This document shows positions 9,101 through 16,165 of a stretch of 43,878 bases of DNA, in pieces. Location of the stretch: the NCBI GenBank assembly GCA_900318915.1, contig ONMI01000039.1, positions 1 through 43,878 of the forward strand, in the 5' to 3' direction. The translations under genes and the position numbers were made by a program. Below the pieces are notes generated by a model. The model made no database searches. It was given only the letters and a program-made list of their open reading frames with translations, and had not been told where the DNA came from. This DNA comes from an uncultured Prevotellaceae bacterium (GTDB lineage Bacteria > Bacteroidota > Bacteroidia > Bacteroidales > Bacteroidaceae). Every line of letters starts with the position of its first letter. Position 1 is the first letter of the stretch.

Positions 9101-9452
9101 TGAAGAAGTTGTGGAAGGTCACGGTGTTGCCCTCGCGCACAATGCCCATCTCATAGGTCAGAATGTCGCCTCCCTCGGGCACGAAGGAGTAGTTGGCTTT
9201 GGTGCTCTGGGCGGCCACAAAGTAGCTCACCGTGTCGGTCGACTCGGCACCTAAGGCGCGTTTCTTGGCTTTGGGAGCGGGGCGGGTGGCCTTGGCATTG
9301 GCAGGCACCATCTTCTCCAACTGCTGCTGGTCTTCCTTACTGATTTGGCTGTAGGGAGAACCTGTGGTTACGGGACTTGGCTTCACGGGCAGCTGGGCGT
9401 TGACCAGCACCACGGCACACAAGCTCCATGCTAAGCATAAAAGTTTTCTCAT
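6114..9452 (-). CDS. Large secreted multidomain surface protein, choice-of-anchor J-like
   Basis: A 1112-aa exported protein of unknown function. It starts with a signal peptide (MRKLLCLAWSLCAVVLVNAQ) and a Pro/Lys/Ala-rich linker near residues 50-70 (KATRPAPKAKKRA). Several immunoglobulin-like modules follow, with ASH/Hydin-like phrases such as 'IVIQNRGANPLTLTNISSDNDEF' shortened here and 'TATVQLYNAGSATLSVDSI'. A cleaved-adhesin or choice-of-anchor J-like module lies near residues 890-1060 ('GWRIFDRDMDGDCWKLGWN', 'NWTFSPAIEVPADGAKLSYY', 'IYLVYRHHDCEGQYVLRLDD'). The C-terminal end (EYFNIDGVRQNGPTSGVNII, then a short basic tail KIQKVILK) resembles a type IX sorting tail. It probably acts at the cell surface as an adhesin or carbohydrate-binding protein, but no catalytic motif is seen. 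It is 57 bp downstream of the M6 protease gene and 6 bp upstream of the Omp28-like gene. Confidence 0.8.
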   Translation of the reverse strand: MRKLLCLAWSLCAVVLVNAQLPVKPSPVTTGSPYSQISKEDQQQLEKMVPANAKATRPAPKAKKRALGAESTDTVSYFVAAQSTKANYSFVPEGGDILTYEMGIVREGNTVTFHNFFNLYNPADYSPSLDIDFSGVYDEATKTITIPTSTVFENGTVAGSIYNYYVGLLSCGQLTETGTLIPDDELVFHVEGDFEKLTTEQVVGLSEYMPSGGQSYGLVTSYRRIVICIPRESGDLVCFNDAVDMGSTFPNTPAVQKSIPLVNIGKGEVDFAVEVESDPEGVIRSEAAGIIPGLSYQMITFEMSATEPAEEVEANAVVYYDCGTEDGSFVVSLTGAIDPLPDYSAIVKNGDLTFNTSVDYPFEMGELDGKTAAVSGLKGAAGTSDLFVYMTVPEGKLGKLSFEGYHKNDPSFRYSWGVLSGYFVDSDAAALAVTQEGEMNGTIELAPGDHFVRFQHQSMYYSGIESNGLYLTSLSLDFEDLPADAAEVKTESIDFGNFIVESGYNVSGTQNIVIQNRGANPLTLTNISSDNDEFKADVNDVQPATSLQDMIIPLTFSSSTSGKKTATITVETSAGTYTVAVKARVYDMPDFSQVVTEGLEYMEITTDPSYPFVVEDGVAYNANWEDGDMVEATSSLNIKLNIPEGKIGYLTWEGHTWGAPRTENEIDYWYDDKAQVDFQCNNNSGWVYLFGQDEDASSDAFKAYSGGSYAKFLTFIPPTQEWFGNHVYFQFYQNGDGVTHGKHRFEVKNIRLHVEDFAEHNVELLTQGTVKFDSTYVGPNHYTTATVQLYNAGSATLSVDSIKAEIDGDPFYGVVPEGWYNQVQFQGTMDVTLWFYPSEPCDEDKTYSGYVIIYTTGGEVVVPVEGTVKGSKGIIYAGDIEDDAYGWRIFDRDMDGDCWKLGWNLWGDMPAYVLSGHECLGSASSSAYYGAYTPDNWTFSPAIEVPADGAKLSYYISAFHPDLYAEHYSFYVVEDISCLDEGNVDPILANYQPLVEETINIPSDYNADHTMVGGWINHVVDLNDYAGKTIYLVYRHHDCEGQYVLRLDDVFVYTNEKFNELGISMAPAMEDVASQEYFNIDGVRQNGPTSGVNIIRSTMKDGSVKIQKVILK

Positions 9453-9509
9453 AAGCGTGATTGTTAGTGAATAATAGATGATATCGAATTCTTTTTCCTT
9501 GTCTGAAGG

Positions 9510-11153
9510 TTATCGCTCCACATATTTGCGGCCGGCGCCTTGCTGCCCTTGCTGCCGCTCCCACCATATCCGGCTGTCGCCCATGCGGTAGAGCAGCTGC
9601 CGCTCAGTCGCCTCGGTGCTGACGGCGGGGCTGATGCCGCTCTCACCGTTCGAACCGCTGAAGTGGAAACTGACGGTCTGGTCGGCGTTGCGGGTGATGT
9701 GGGTGATGGGCTTGCCCATGCGGGTGTTGCCGCGCAGGTCGGGGGTGTAGAGGATGGCGGCGGGGAAGGAGTGGTCGGTGAGCGAGTCGCGCTTGCCGTA
9801 GGGGTAGGGGTCGCGCTGCAGCGAGAAGTCGGTCGTCTGGTCGTCGTTGTCGGCATGGAAGATAGTCATGCGCTGGTGGTCGTTCTTGAACACACCGCCT
9901 GTCTGCACCACGTTCACACCGTTCGCCTCCCAGATGGCCTTGTCGAAGTCTACGTGCAGGATGAGCAGGCCGCGGCCGGGCAGCGAGGCGTCCCAACCGG
10001 TCTGCTGGCGGTTCTCCAGCAGGTAATACTCGTCTGTATTGCCGTCGTTGTAGATGATGTAGGCGTCGCCGTCTTCCGAGAGGGGGCGCATGCCGTCTAT
10101 CTGTATGTCGCCGTCTTTCAGCTCTATGGGGTCGAGCCAGCCCAGCACCATGCGCTCGTAGCTGGTGTAGCCGGCGGGCACGAAACCGTTGCCGTTGTAG
10201 TTGCCGTAGCCCATGATGTCCCATTGGCTCATGCCGAAATTGCCGGCCGAACCCAGGGCGGCATCATAATGTTCGGGGAAACCGAAACAGTGGGAGAACT
10301 CGTGGCAAATCACACCGATGCCCGAAATCATGGTCTTGGTGAACATCTCGCTGCTGCAGGCATACTGGTCGACAGTGAGACCGCCCACCTGGAGCGTCTC
10401 ACCGTAGTCGCTGAGCGACAGGCTGTGCTTGTGGGGCCAGATGGTGTAGGTGTCGGTGCTGTTGTGCTGGCCCTCGCCGGCGAAGATGACGAACACTTGC
10501 TCCACCTCGCCGTCGCCGTCCCAGTCGTAGAGGCTCCAGTCCACACCCTCGCCGGCCAGCTGGCAGGCCTCGGCTATCATCTCGCCGGCATGGAGGTTGC
10601 GCGAACTGCCGTCGGCGGCGTCCTCGCCATAGTATTTGTAGCTCTTGGAAAGATCCACCGGGCCTACCACATCGAAGGAGAAGTCAAACTTGCCACGGCT
10701 CTGACTCAGGAAGTAGTCGCGCACGCTGCCCTTGAATCCCATGCTGTTGGTGAAATTCTCTGTGTTGGCCACGTTGTCATACAGCGCACGGTCGTGACCA
10801 TCCTTGAACTTCAGGTCGGTGAAGTTGGCCAGGATGATGAGTCCGCGGTATTGGCCTTCGTAGTGCTTGAAGTCGCCCAGACTGGGGCTCCTGTGAAGGG
10901 CGGCGCGGCGCAGGCACAGGGTCTGCTCCTGCTGGAGGTCGATTTCTTGAAGTATGTTTTGGGGGGGGAGGCGGAAGCAGCGTCCGTCGTCGGCTTGCCA
11001 GTAGCTCAGGTGCTCATCGCCCTTGAGCCTGACGAGCAGGCTGTCGCCTTTCTCTGTCTTGAAGAGGCCTGTCAGTTGGCCCGTGGCCGGGATGGCCAGC
11101 ATTTGGAGGGCTGGTAACAGGAGTGTCAGTATGGTCAACAAGGTCTTTCTCAT
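9510..11153 (-). CDS. Secreted M6 family zinc metalloprotease
   Basis: A secreted peptidase of the immune inhibitor A (M6) family, 547 aa from the start at 11153. The frame is open to 11213, but MRKTLLTILTLLLPALQMLA at 11153 makes a proper signal peptide, so this start is preferred; 11186 is a second candidate. The zinc motif HEFSH is at residues 284-288 of this start ('GVICHEFSHCFGFPEHYD'), with the downstream M6 Met-turn-like stretch 'NFGMSQWDIMGYG' about 20 residues later. An Asp-rich, probably Ca-binding stretch 'YDWDGDGEVEQVFVI' precedes the active site, as is usual. The C-terminus (RQLLYRMGDSRI ... GRKYVER) looks like a degenerate version of the Prevotella sorting tail. It heads the secreted-protein cluster, and the substrates are unknown. 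Confidence 0.88.
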   Translation of the reverse strand: MRKTLLTILTLLLPALQMLAIPATGQLTGLFKTEKGDSLLVRLKGDEHLSYWQADDGRCFRLPPQNILQEIDLQQEQTLCLRRAALHRSPSLGDFKHYEGQYRGLIILANFTDLKFKDGHDRALYDNVANTENFTNSMGFKGSVRDYFLSQSRGKFDFSFDVVGPVDLSKSYKYYGEDAADGSSRNLHAGEMIAEACQLAGEGVDWSLYDWDGDGEVEQVFVIFAGEGQHNSTDTYTIWPHKHSLSLSDYGETLQVGGLTVDQYACSSEMFTKTMISGIGVICHEFSHCFGFPEHYDAALGSAGNFGMSQWDIMGYGNYNGNGFVPAGYTSYERMVLGWLDPIELKDGDIQIDGMRPLSEDGDAYIIYNDGNTDEYYLLENRQQTGWDASLPGRGLLILHVDFDKAIWEANGVNVVQTGGVFKNDHQRMTIFHADNDDQTTDFSLQRDPYPYGKRDSLTDHSFPAAILYTPDLRGNTRMGKPITHITRNADQTVSFHFSGSNGESGISPAVSTEATERQLLYRMGDSRIWWERQQGQQGAGRKYVER

Positions 11154-11269
11154 CTTGCTTTTTTTGCCGCAGCATAGCCTCTTCATTATTCGTTCGTTTA
11201 CCCGGCTGTTCATGAATAGAACGGATAGCGGGTGTCGAAGAATGGTTTACAAGGCGTTGTTGATAGCTG

Positions 11270-11277
11270 CAAATTTA
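11270..11277 (-). promoter_or_regulatory. Putative -7 element upstream of the M6 protease gene
   Basis: The minus strand reads TAAATTTG here, a perfect TAnnTTTG. A TTTG lies upstream but only 12 nt away, so the -33 box is not at the usual spacing. Initiation near 11263 would give a leader of about 110 nt to the chosen start at 11153. Confidence 0.45.
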
Positions 11278-11429
11278 GATGTTTTTCTTCAAAAAAAGGA
11301 ATAAATGGGGGGTAGAAATGTGACAATTCAAGAATGGGCACATAAAAAACATGCTTTTTCTCTGTTTTTCCTCCTTCCACCGCAAAATGACAATATGTTA
11401 CGGACTGAAGGTAGAGTGGCTGATAAAGC

Positions 11430-11466
11430 AATAAAAAACGGCCCGTGTAAAGGGCCGTTTTTTATT
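11430..11466 (-). terminator. Intrinsic terminator of ribE
   Basis: A perfect 15-bp inverted repeat, 11430-11444 (core AAAAAACGGCCC) and 11452-11466 (GGGCCGTTTTTT), with a 7-nt loop. The A/T flanks give a U-tract in either direction, so it may act on both strands. It overlaps the last codons and the stop of the riboflavin synthase gene. Confidence 0.88.
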
Positions 11467-12070
11467 GCTTCTGCAATTCTTGCAGACGGGCGATGTACTT
11501 GCCCAGTATGTCGAATTCGATGTTCACCACGGTGCCCACCTTGATGTCGTGGAAATTGGTGTGCTCGCGGGTGTAGGGGATGATGGCCACCTCAAAGGTG
11601 TTGCGGGTGGGGTTGCACACGGTGAGCGACACGCCGTTCACCGTCACGCTGCCCTTGTCGACCGTGAAGTAGCCGCGCGAGGCCATGCCCAGGTCGAAAT
11701 CATACTCGAAGGTGAAGTAGGTGCTGCCGTCGGCGTCGGCCATGGCGGTGCACACGGCGGTGCCGTCTACGTGGCCCTGCACGATGTGGCCGTCCAGACG
11801 GCCGTTCATCAGCATGGAGCGCTCCACGTTCACATGGTCGCCCACACGCAGCAGTCCCAGGTTCGACTTGTCGAGTGTCTCTTTCATGGCGGTCACCACA
11901 TACTCGTCGCCCGATATCTTCACCACGGTCAGGCACACGCCGTTGTGGCTCACGCTTTGGTCTATCTTCAGCTGGTCAACGAACGAGCAGGTCAGTGTGA
12001 AGTGCACATTGCCGCCTTCTCTCTCAATGGCTCTCACTGTGGCCATCTCTTCTACAATGCCGGAAAACAT
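11462..12070 (-). CDS. ribE: Riboflavin synthase alpha subunit
   Basis: A 202-aa enzyme that dismutates two molecules of 6,7-dimethyl-8-ribityllumazine to riboflavin plus a pyrimidine, in the cytosol. The N-terminus MFSGIVEE is diagnostic (usual form MFTGIVEE). The two lumazine-binding repeats are visible: the first with 'SVSHNGVCLTVVKI' near residues 38-52, the second with 'GSVTVNGVSLTVCN' near 135-148, followed by 'AIIPYTREHTNF'. Length matches the family (about 200-215 aa). It is transcribed alone from a strong consensus promoter about 240 bp upstream, with a long structured leader between. No neighbouring riboflavin genes are present in the window. The leader does not show the FMN riboswitch consensus that I would recognise. 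Confidence 0.95.
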   Translation of the reverse strand: MFSGIVEEMATVRAIEREGGNVHFTLTCSFVDQLKIDQSVSHNGVCLTVVKISGDEYVVTAMKETLDKSNLGLLRVGDHVNVERSMLMNGRLDGHIVQGHVDGTAVCTAMADADGSTYFTFEYDFDLGMASRGYFTVDKGSVTVNGVSLTVCNPTRNTFEVAIIPYTREHTNFHDIKVGTVVNIEFDILGKYIARLQELQKQ

Positions 12071-12103
12071 GTCTGATAGGAATTATTTTTGGTTGGGAAA
12101 ATA

Positions 12104-12300
12104 TAAAAAATGGGCCGTACCGTGATGTGATGAAACTCCGAGCATATATGATTTGAGAGCTCTCCGCCTTTGTAATCCACCGGCTTTTCAGCTACCCCGA
12201 GGGGCGTGGCCCGCCATTGGCAAAAGATGCTTTCTCGGTTTTCTTGAATTATTTGATGAGTATCCCGATCTAACCGATACGGCCCCCGACTCTTTCAAGT
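12104..12300 (-). ncRNA. Putative structured leader or small RNA upstream of ribE
   Basis: Between the predicted start of transcription (about 12300) and ribE lie about 230 non-coding bases. Their two ends pair: GGGCCGTA (minus strand, plus coordinates 12278-12285) is complementary to TACGGCCC (12112-12119). The stem extends to about 11 bp with UCG/CGG inside it. Immediately after the 3' arm the minus strand runs into A then six T, as after a terminator. Inner pairings include CCGAG with CTCGG plus CAT with ATG, and small G/C hairpins (GGGC-CAC-GCCC, CCCC-TC-GGGG). It could be a riboswitch-like attenuator of ribE or a free-standing RNA of about 190 nt (6S-like in size and end-pairing). I cannot assign it to a known family; FMN, TPP, SAM and cobalamin signatures were looked for and not seen. 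Confidence 0.4.
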
Positions 12301-12306
12301 CTGCTG

Positions 12307-12338
12307 CAAAGTTACCACTTTATTGCTGATGTGCCAAA
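12307..12338 (-). promoter_or_regulatory. Promoter of the ribE transcript
   Basis: On the minus strand TTTG (plus 12335-12338), a 20-nt spacer, then TAACTTTG (12307-12314), a full Bacteroidetes promoter. Transcription should start near 12300, well upstream of ribE, which is what defines the long leader. Confidence 0.7.
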
Positions 12339-12384
12339 CAATCCCGTTTTTTTTATTATTTCTTAGGATTTGATGAGTCGCACC

Positions 12385-13296
12385 TCACCGTTCTCTCTCT
12401 AATAGTCTTTTTAAATCGCTGGCAAAAACAGAGGAATAGCGTCTTGAGCCTTTGTCCCACAAATGGCTCGGGTCATGGAAATATTCAGGGTGGTCTTGAT
12501 AGAGTCCCTCTGTATGATAGTCTAAAAAGGGAAGACCGTTCTCGCCCGCGGTTTTTTTCAATACATCATAGAAGTCGGAGTCTACTTTAGCATACATCGG
12601 TGATACTGTAAACAGGAGCTTTATTCCCTTCGCCTTGCAGAGACGGATGAATTTTTGCACATATGCCAGTTTAAGACGGTCAGCATGCTTGGGGGTGTTC
12701 AGATGATAAAGGGTGTTGGGAAAATGTGCTGGTGGTGAATACGGCACATAGCCGTTGCTGCCGTTGTCCAGTCGGGTTACCACAAGTCCTGCCAGGTTCG
12801 AGGTGGCCTTGGCATTGAATCGGTATAGGTGTGAGATGCGGTAAGGCCAGTATTTGCCTGCCAGAGCGAATACGGAATCTGCTTGTGCGTTTCTGCCGAA
12901 ATAGGGGGCAAAAAAAGTAATGCAGGTAAAAGGATCGCGCTCTCTGACATAGTCATTCGGCTGTACTTCAAGACATATCACCTTGGGCGTATGCTTGGCC
13001 AGAATATGGCAGAGCATGATGTAGTGCGAAAAGATGTTCTTCGAGCCGTCAATACCTCCATTGTATACGCTCATGCCGAGCGTGTCGCTGATAATGGAGG
13101 GTACATAATGGCTGTTGCAGCGTGACGTGCCCATCATTAAGACGTCTTCATGAAAATCGTTTATCAAGTATCTCATTTTCGGGCCTGTTACATCGTGTGT
13201 GTGCTGGTTCACCCACCACATGGCCATGCCGCCGGCACGGTCGATGATGAAAAGACCGACAAGGATGAAAAGTATGCTGAATGCTAATTTCTTCAT
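12385..13296 (-). CDS. SGNH/DltD-like membrane-anchored protein, partner of MBOAT
   Basis: A 303-aa exported protein with one N-terminal hydrophobic segment (residues about 3-20, LAFSILFILVGLFIIDRAGG). It has the two landmarks of SGNH-type acyl transferases and esterases: GTSR at residues 56-59, placing the candidate nucleophile at Ser58, and the C-terminal DPSH at 275-278, which supplies the Asp and His of a DxxH pair. DltD, AlgJ/AlgX and PatB2-type proteins carry these motifs and act next to an MBOAT, taking the acyl group from it and loading an extracellular acceptor. The gene begins 25 bp after the MBOAT stop, which fits such a pairing. The acceptor (exopolysaccharide, wall or lipid) cannot be told. 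Codon use looks more AT-rich than the genes to its left. Confidence 0.68.
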   Translation of the reverse strand: MKKLAFSILFILVGLFIIDRAGGMAMWWVNQHTHDVTGPKMRYLINDFHEDVLMMGTSRCNSHYVPSIISDTLGMSVYNGGIDGSKNIFSHYIMLCHILAKHTPKVICLEVQPNDYVRERDPFTCITFFAPYFGRNAQADSVFALAGKYWPYRISHLYRFNAKATSNLAGLVVTRLDNGSNGYVPYSPPAHFPNTLYHLNTPKHADRLKLAYVQKFIRLCKAKGIKLLFTVSPMYAKVDSDFYDVLKKTAGENGLPFLDYHTEGLYQDHPEYFHDPSHLWDKGSRRYSSVFASDLKRLLERER

Positions 13297-13321
13297 CGTT
13301 TTTCAGTTAATGATACACACC

Positions 13322-14746
13322 TTAAAATTGGAAATAAATGAACTGGTCGCCGCTGAACACGCCAAACAAGATGATGTAGGCTATCATCACAACCAGATAC
13401 ACATGGCGCACCAGCCAGGAGGGTGACTCGGACAGGCGGAACCGCCACTGATACTCGTCGGCGAATTCCTTTGTCGCCAGGACAGCCAGGGCCAGACCGA
13501 TGGCGATGAAGTTGGCGGCATCGCGGTGGGGAATGCCGGGGTGCAAAAAAATATCTTTCACCACGGTCAGGGCGTCGCCTATGCTGTGAGCACGGAAAAA
13601 TACAAGCGCAAACGCGACCAGCAGAAAAGTGACGGCCCGGTTCAGCCAAAGCCACCATCCCTTTTTCTTCAGCCCGTATTTCTTCTCAAACCGCCGCTGG
13701 GACTTGTCTTTCAGCATGCATACCACCAAGTAGATTCCGAAAATAGAGAAGCAGCACACGTAGGTCCATGCAGCCCCGTGCCAGAAGCCTGAAATGAAAA
13801 AGGTAAAGAAAATGGCAAAACACCACCACCACAGGCGGGTGCTGCTGCCCACCATCGGGTAGTAGACATAATCCATGAACCATGAGGTAAGTGAGATGTG
13901 ATTGCGTTTCCAATATTCTTGCACGGAGGTGGAGAAGAAGTAGGGCCTTCGGAAATTCTCCATCAGCTTGAATCCCATTACTTTAGCGCTTCCGATAGCG
14001 ATGAGGCTATATCCCGCGAAATCGCCGTACAGCTGGAAGGGAAAAAGCAGGGACGCCAGAAGATAGGAACCGCCGTTGTGCTGGCCCACATTATTATAAA
14101 CAATGTCCACATACAGGGCACATCGGTCGGCCAGCACCAGTTTCATAAAATAGCCCCACACCATCAGGCTCACACCTGCCATCACGCCGTCGTAATCGAA
14201 GCGGTGTTTTTGCTTGAATTGCGGCAGCAGGTTGTAGGAGCGCTCAATAGGTCCCGCCACCAGTTGAGGGAAAAATGAGACAAAGAGCGCATAGGTGAGG
14301 AAATTCCTCTCCGGCTTCACATCGCCGCGGTGCACATCTATCATATAGCCCAAGGCCTGGAATATATAGAAGGAAATACCCACCGGCAGCAGGACCCTGA
14401 ACTTCGGAACCGACATCCGCATGCCAAGATAATGCATCACCTGAGCGACATTCTCTGCCGCGAAGTTGAAATATTTGAAGAAAAAGAGTATCAGAAGATT
14501 CAAGACAATGCCGCTAACCAGTAAGGCGGTTTTGTGCTTGGGCCATTTCGCCACTCCGAGTGCCGCCAGATAGGTAATGGCTGTGCTCGACAGGAGGAGC
14601 AGGGCATATACCGGCTCCCAGCTCATATAGAAATAATAACTGGCTGCCAGCAAGAAAATATTCCGCCACCTCAGTGTGGGCAATGCATAGTAGACCATGC
14701 ACACAATGGGAAAGAACAGCAGAAATTCAAATGAATTGAACAGCAT
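13322..14746 (-). CDS. MBOAT family membrane O-acyltransferase (AlgI-like)
   Basis: A 474-aa polytopic membrane protein of the membrane-bound O-acyltransferase family. The N-terminus matches AlgI/DltB-type proteins: MLFNSFEFLLFFPIVCMVYY, then 'NIFLLAASYYFYMSWEP'. Other family marks are 'PVGISFYIFQALGYMIDV' near residue 120, 'FFPQLVAGPI', 'YWKRNHISLTSWFMDYVYYP' and the catalytic histidine His323 in 'FISGFWHGAAWTYV'. Length is normal (about 470-490). These enzymes move an acyl group across the membrane to a periplasmic acceptor or partner protein. Its neighbours, a KAS III and an ACP upstream and an SGNH-like protein downstream, suggest a dedicated acyl donor, which is less common than plain acetylation. 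Confidence 0.9.
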   Translation of the reverse strand: MLFNSFEFLLFFPIVCMVYYALPTLRWRNIFLLAASYYFYMSWEPVYALLLLSSTAITYLAALGVAKWPKHKTALLVSGIVLNLLILFFFKYFNFAAENVAQVMHYLGMRMSVPKFRVLLPVGISFYIFQALGYMIDVHRGDVKPERNFLTYALFVSFFPQLVAGPIERSYNLLPQFKQKHRFDYDGVMAGVSLMVWGYFMKLVLADRCALYVDIVYNNVGQHNGGSYLLASLLFPFQLYGDFAGYSLIAIGSAKVMGFKLMENFRRPYFFSTSVQEYWKRNHISLTSWFMDYVYYPMVGSSTRLWWWCFAIFFTFFISGFWHGAAWTYVCCFSIFGIYLVVCMLKDKSQRRFEKKYGLKKKGWWLWLNRAVTFLLVAFALVFFRAHSIGDALTVVKDIFLHPGIPHRDAANFIAIGLALAVLATKEFADEYQWRFRLSESPSWLVRHVYLVVMIAYIILFGVFSGDQFIYFQF

Positions 14747-14792
14747 GGGCTTTGTGGTTTAGGTGGTTCCTTTTATAGTGTCGGGGCAGCCT

Positions 14793-15791
14793 TTAAAATC
14801 TGAGAATGGTGCCGCCCCAACTCAGACCTACGCCGAAACCGGCAATCATCACTTGCTTGCCAGGCGTGATGATTCCTTTCTCGATACAGTCTTTGAGGCC
14901 TATCAGGACGGTCGACGACACGGTGTTGCCCGTATCCGTAAGGTCCACATAGAACTTTTCTTTAGGCAGCATGCACACCTGGCGTAGCGTGTTCAGCATA
15001 TATTTATTGGCCTGATGAAACACATAGTAGTCTATTTGGTCCTTCACCAGCAGATTCTTCGAGAGCACCTCCTCCATCATGACCGGAACGGTATCGAGCG
15101 TGAAGTTGAATATCTCGCCGCCATTCATATACAGGTAATCGTCATACCGTATATGGCCCTCTTCGTCCTCCTCCCACAGACCCGTGGCCTTCTGGCGGGC
15201 GGCGCCTGTCTTCACCATGAGATGGCGGGCGCCGCTGCCGTCGGTGCCCAGGGAGAACTCACCTATTTCGGCGAAACCTTCCGTAGATATCAGACAGGCT
15301 GCCGCACCGTCTCCAAAAATAGAGCGGTTGCTCTTGTCCGATGGATGCAGATACTTGGTATAGGTCTCCGCGGTCAGCAGGAGCACATTCTTGGCTATGC
15401 CGGCGGCAATGAGACCTTTGGCCACGGCCATGCCGTAAATACAGCCGGAGCAGCCCAGATTGAAGTCAAAGGCGCCTGAACGGGTGGGTATGCCCAGCCT
15501 ATCCTGCAAGACGCAGGCGGTGGAGGGCAGGAAATAGTCGGGGCTCTGGGTGCACAGCAGCAGGAAGTCGACCGACTGCGGGTCAATGCTGTATTCCTCG
15601 AATAGTTTCCGGGCGGCTTTTTCTGCCATGTCGCCGGCGGTCTCGCCTTCTGCCGCCAGATGACGTTGCCGGACGCCTACTTTTTGGGCTACCTTCTCGG
15701 CATTCCATTCCGGGAATTCTTCCTCCAATACCTCATTGGTCACTACATTTTGGGGAAGGTAGTAAGATAGGGCTTTGATAAACGATACCAT
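14793..15791 (-). CDS. 3-oxoacyl-ACP synthase III family protein (FabH-like)
   Basis: A 332-aa thiolase-fold condensing enzyme. The catalytic triad of the KAS III family is intact: Cys114 in 'NLGCSGCIYG', His259 in 'YVFHQANKY', and Asn289 in 'DTGNTVSST'. The motif 'FGDGAAACLIS' near 159-169 and the glycine-rich end 'MIAGFGVGLSWGGTILRF' are also typical. FabH primes fatty acid synthesis by condensing acyl-CoA with malonyl-ACP. Here the gene overlaps by one base with a private ACP gene and precedes an MBOAT, so it more likely builds a short or unusual acyl chain for that enzyme than serves general fatty acid synthesis. A housekeeping FabH normally sits in a plsX/fab cluster, which is not seen here. 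Confidence 0.88.
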   Translation of the reverse strand: MVSFIKALSYYLPQNVVTNEVLEEEFPEWNAEKVAQKVGVRQRHLAAEGETAGDMAEKAARKLFEEYSIDPQSVDFLLLCTQSPDYFLPSTACVLQDRLGIPTRSGAFDFNLGCSGCIYGMAVAKGLIAAGIAKNVLLLTAETYTKYLHPSDKSNRSIFGDGAAACLISTEGFAEIGEFSLGTDGSGARHLMVKTGAARQKATGLWEEDEEGHIRYDDYLYMNGGEIFNFTLDTVPVMMEEVLSKNLLVKDQIDYYVFHQANKYMLNTLRQVCMLPKEKFYVDLTDTGNTVSSTVLIGLKDCIEKGIITPGKQVMIAGFGVGLSWGGTILRF

Positions 15792-16018
15792 TATTTTGAG
15801 GCGATGAGATGAAACAGTTGCTCAACCGTTTTACACTTCCGTATCTCAAGCCCTGTCACTTTCTTCCCGTATTCTGTCCTCGCCATGGCGATGATGCCCA
15901 TGGCGGTCAGCGAAGACCATTCTTCCAGCTCTTGATAGGCGGTGTCCGCTTGAATAGCTGACACGTCGGTGTCGTCAAGCAGATTTGCAAACTTTTCGAT
16001 AAAATCTTTTAATTCCAT
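15791..16018 (-). CDS. Acyl carrier protein
   Basis: A 75-aa ACP that would carry the growing acyl chain on a phosphopantetheine arm. The frame is open to 16078, but MELKDFIEKFANLL at 16018 fits the usual ACP length and lies just behind the -7 element, so it is chosen. The attachment serine is Ser36 in 'EEWSSLTAMGIIAM', a variant of the usual DSL motif. Helix I (DFIEKFANLL) and the acidic helix pattern are visible; the C-terminal part 'KCKTVEQLFHLIASK' matches helix IV. Its stop overlaps the start of the KAS III gene (TAATG), implying translational coupling and a dedicated ACP-KAS III pair. Confidence 0.83.
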   Translation of the reverse strand: MELKDFIEKFANLLDDTDVSAIQADTAYQELEEWSSLTAMGIIAMARTEYGKKVTGLEIRKCKTVEQLFHLIASK

Positions 16019-16039
16019 AATTGGTCTTTTTTCCAAATG

Positions 16040-16047
16040 CAAAGTTA
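16040..16047 (-). promoter_or_regulatory. Putative -7 element of the ACP/KAS III/MBOAT operon
   Basis: The minus strand reads TAACTTTG, a perfect TAnnTTTG, 22 nt ahead of the ACP start. A TTG-containing stretch lies upstream, but no TTTG at exactly 19-20 nt. The position between a terminator and the first gene supports the call. Confidence 0.5.
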
Positions 16048-16103
16048 CAAAAGATTTTAAACAATTCTCTTTCGTCACTTGTAAATCGATGATGATTCTG
16101 CGA

Positions 16104-16146
16104 AAAAAACAGCCGTTGCCAAATAAGGTGACAACGGCTGTTTTTT
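16104..16146 (-). terminator. Intrinsic terminator of the glycine-cleavage operon
   Basis: Inverted repeat 16104-16118 (core ACAGCCGTTG) with 16132-16146 (CAACGGCTGT), 15 bp including A/T ends, and a 13-nt loop; a T-run follows in both directions. It starts 20 bp after the lpdA stop. Confidence 0.88.
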
Positions 16147-16165
16147 CTGTGTCTTCTGCTTTGTG

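Noticed and set aside
9540-11117. A 525-aa plus-strand open frame
   Set aside because: Shadow of the M6 protease gene.
12071-12300. FMN riboswitch upstream of ribE
   Set aside because: Expected blocks such as GGGGCGGGGTGAAATTCCC and CCCACCGGCGGT do not occur in order on the transcribed strand; only a short CCACCGGC is found, on the wrong strand.
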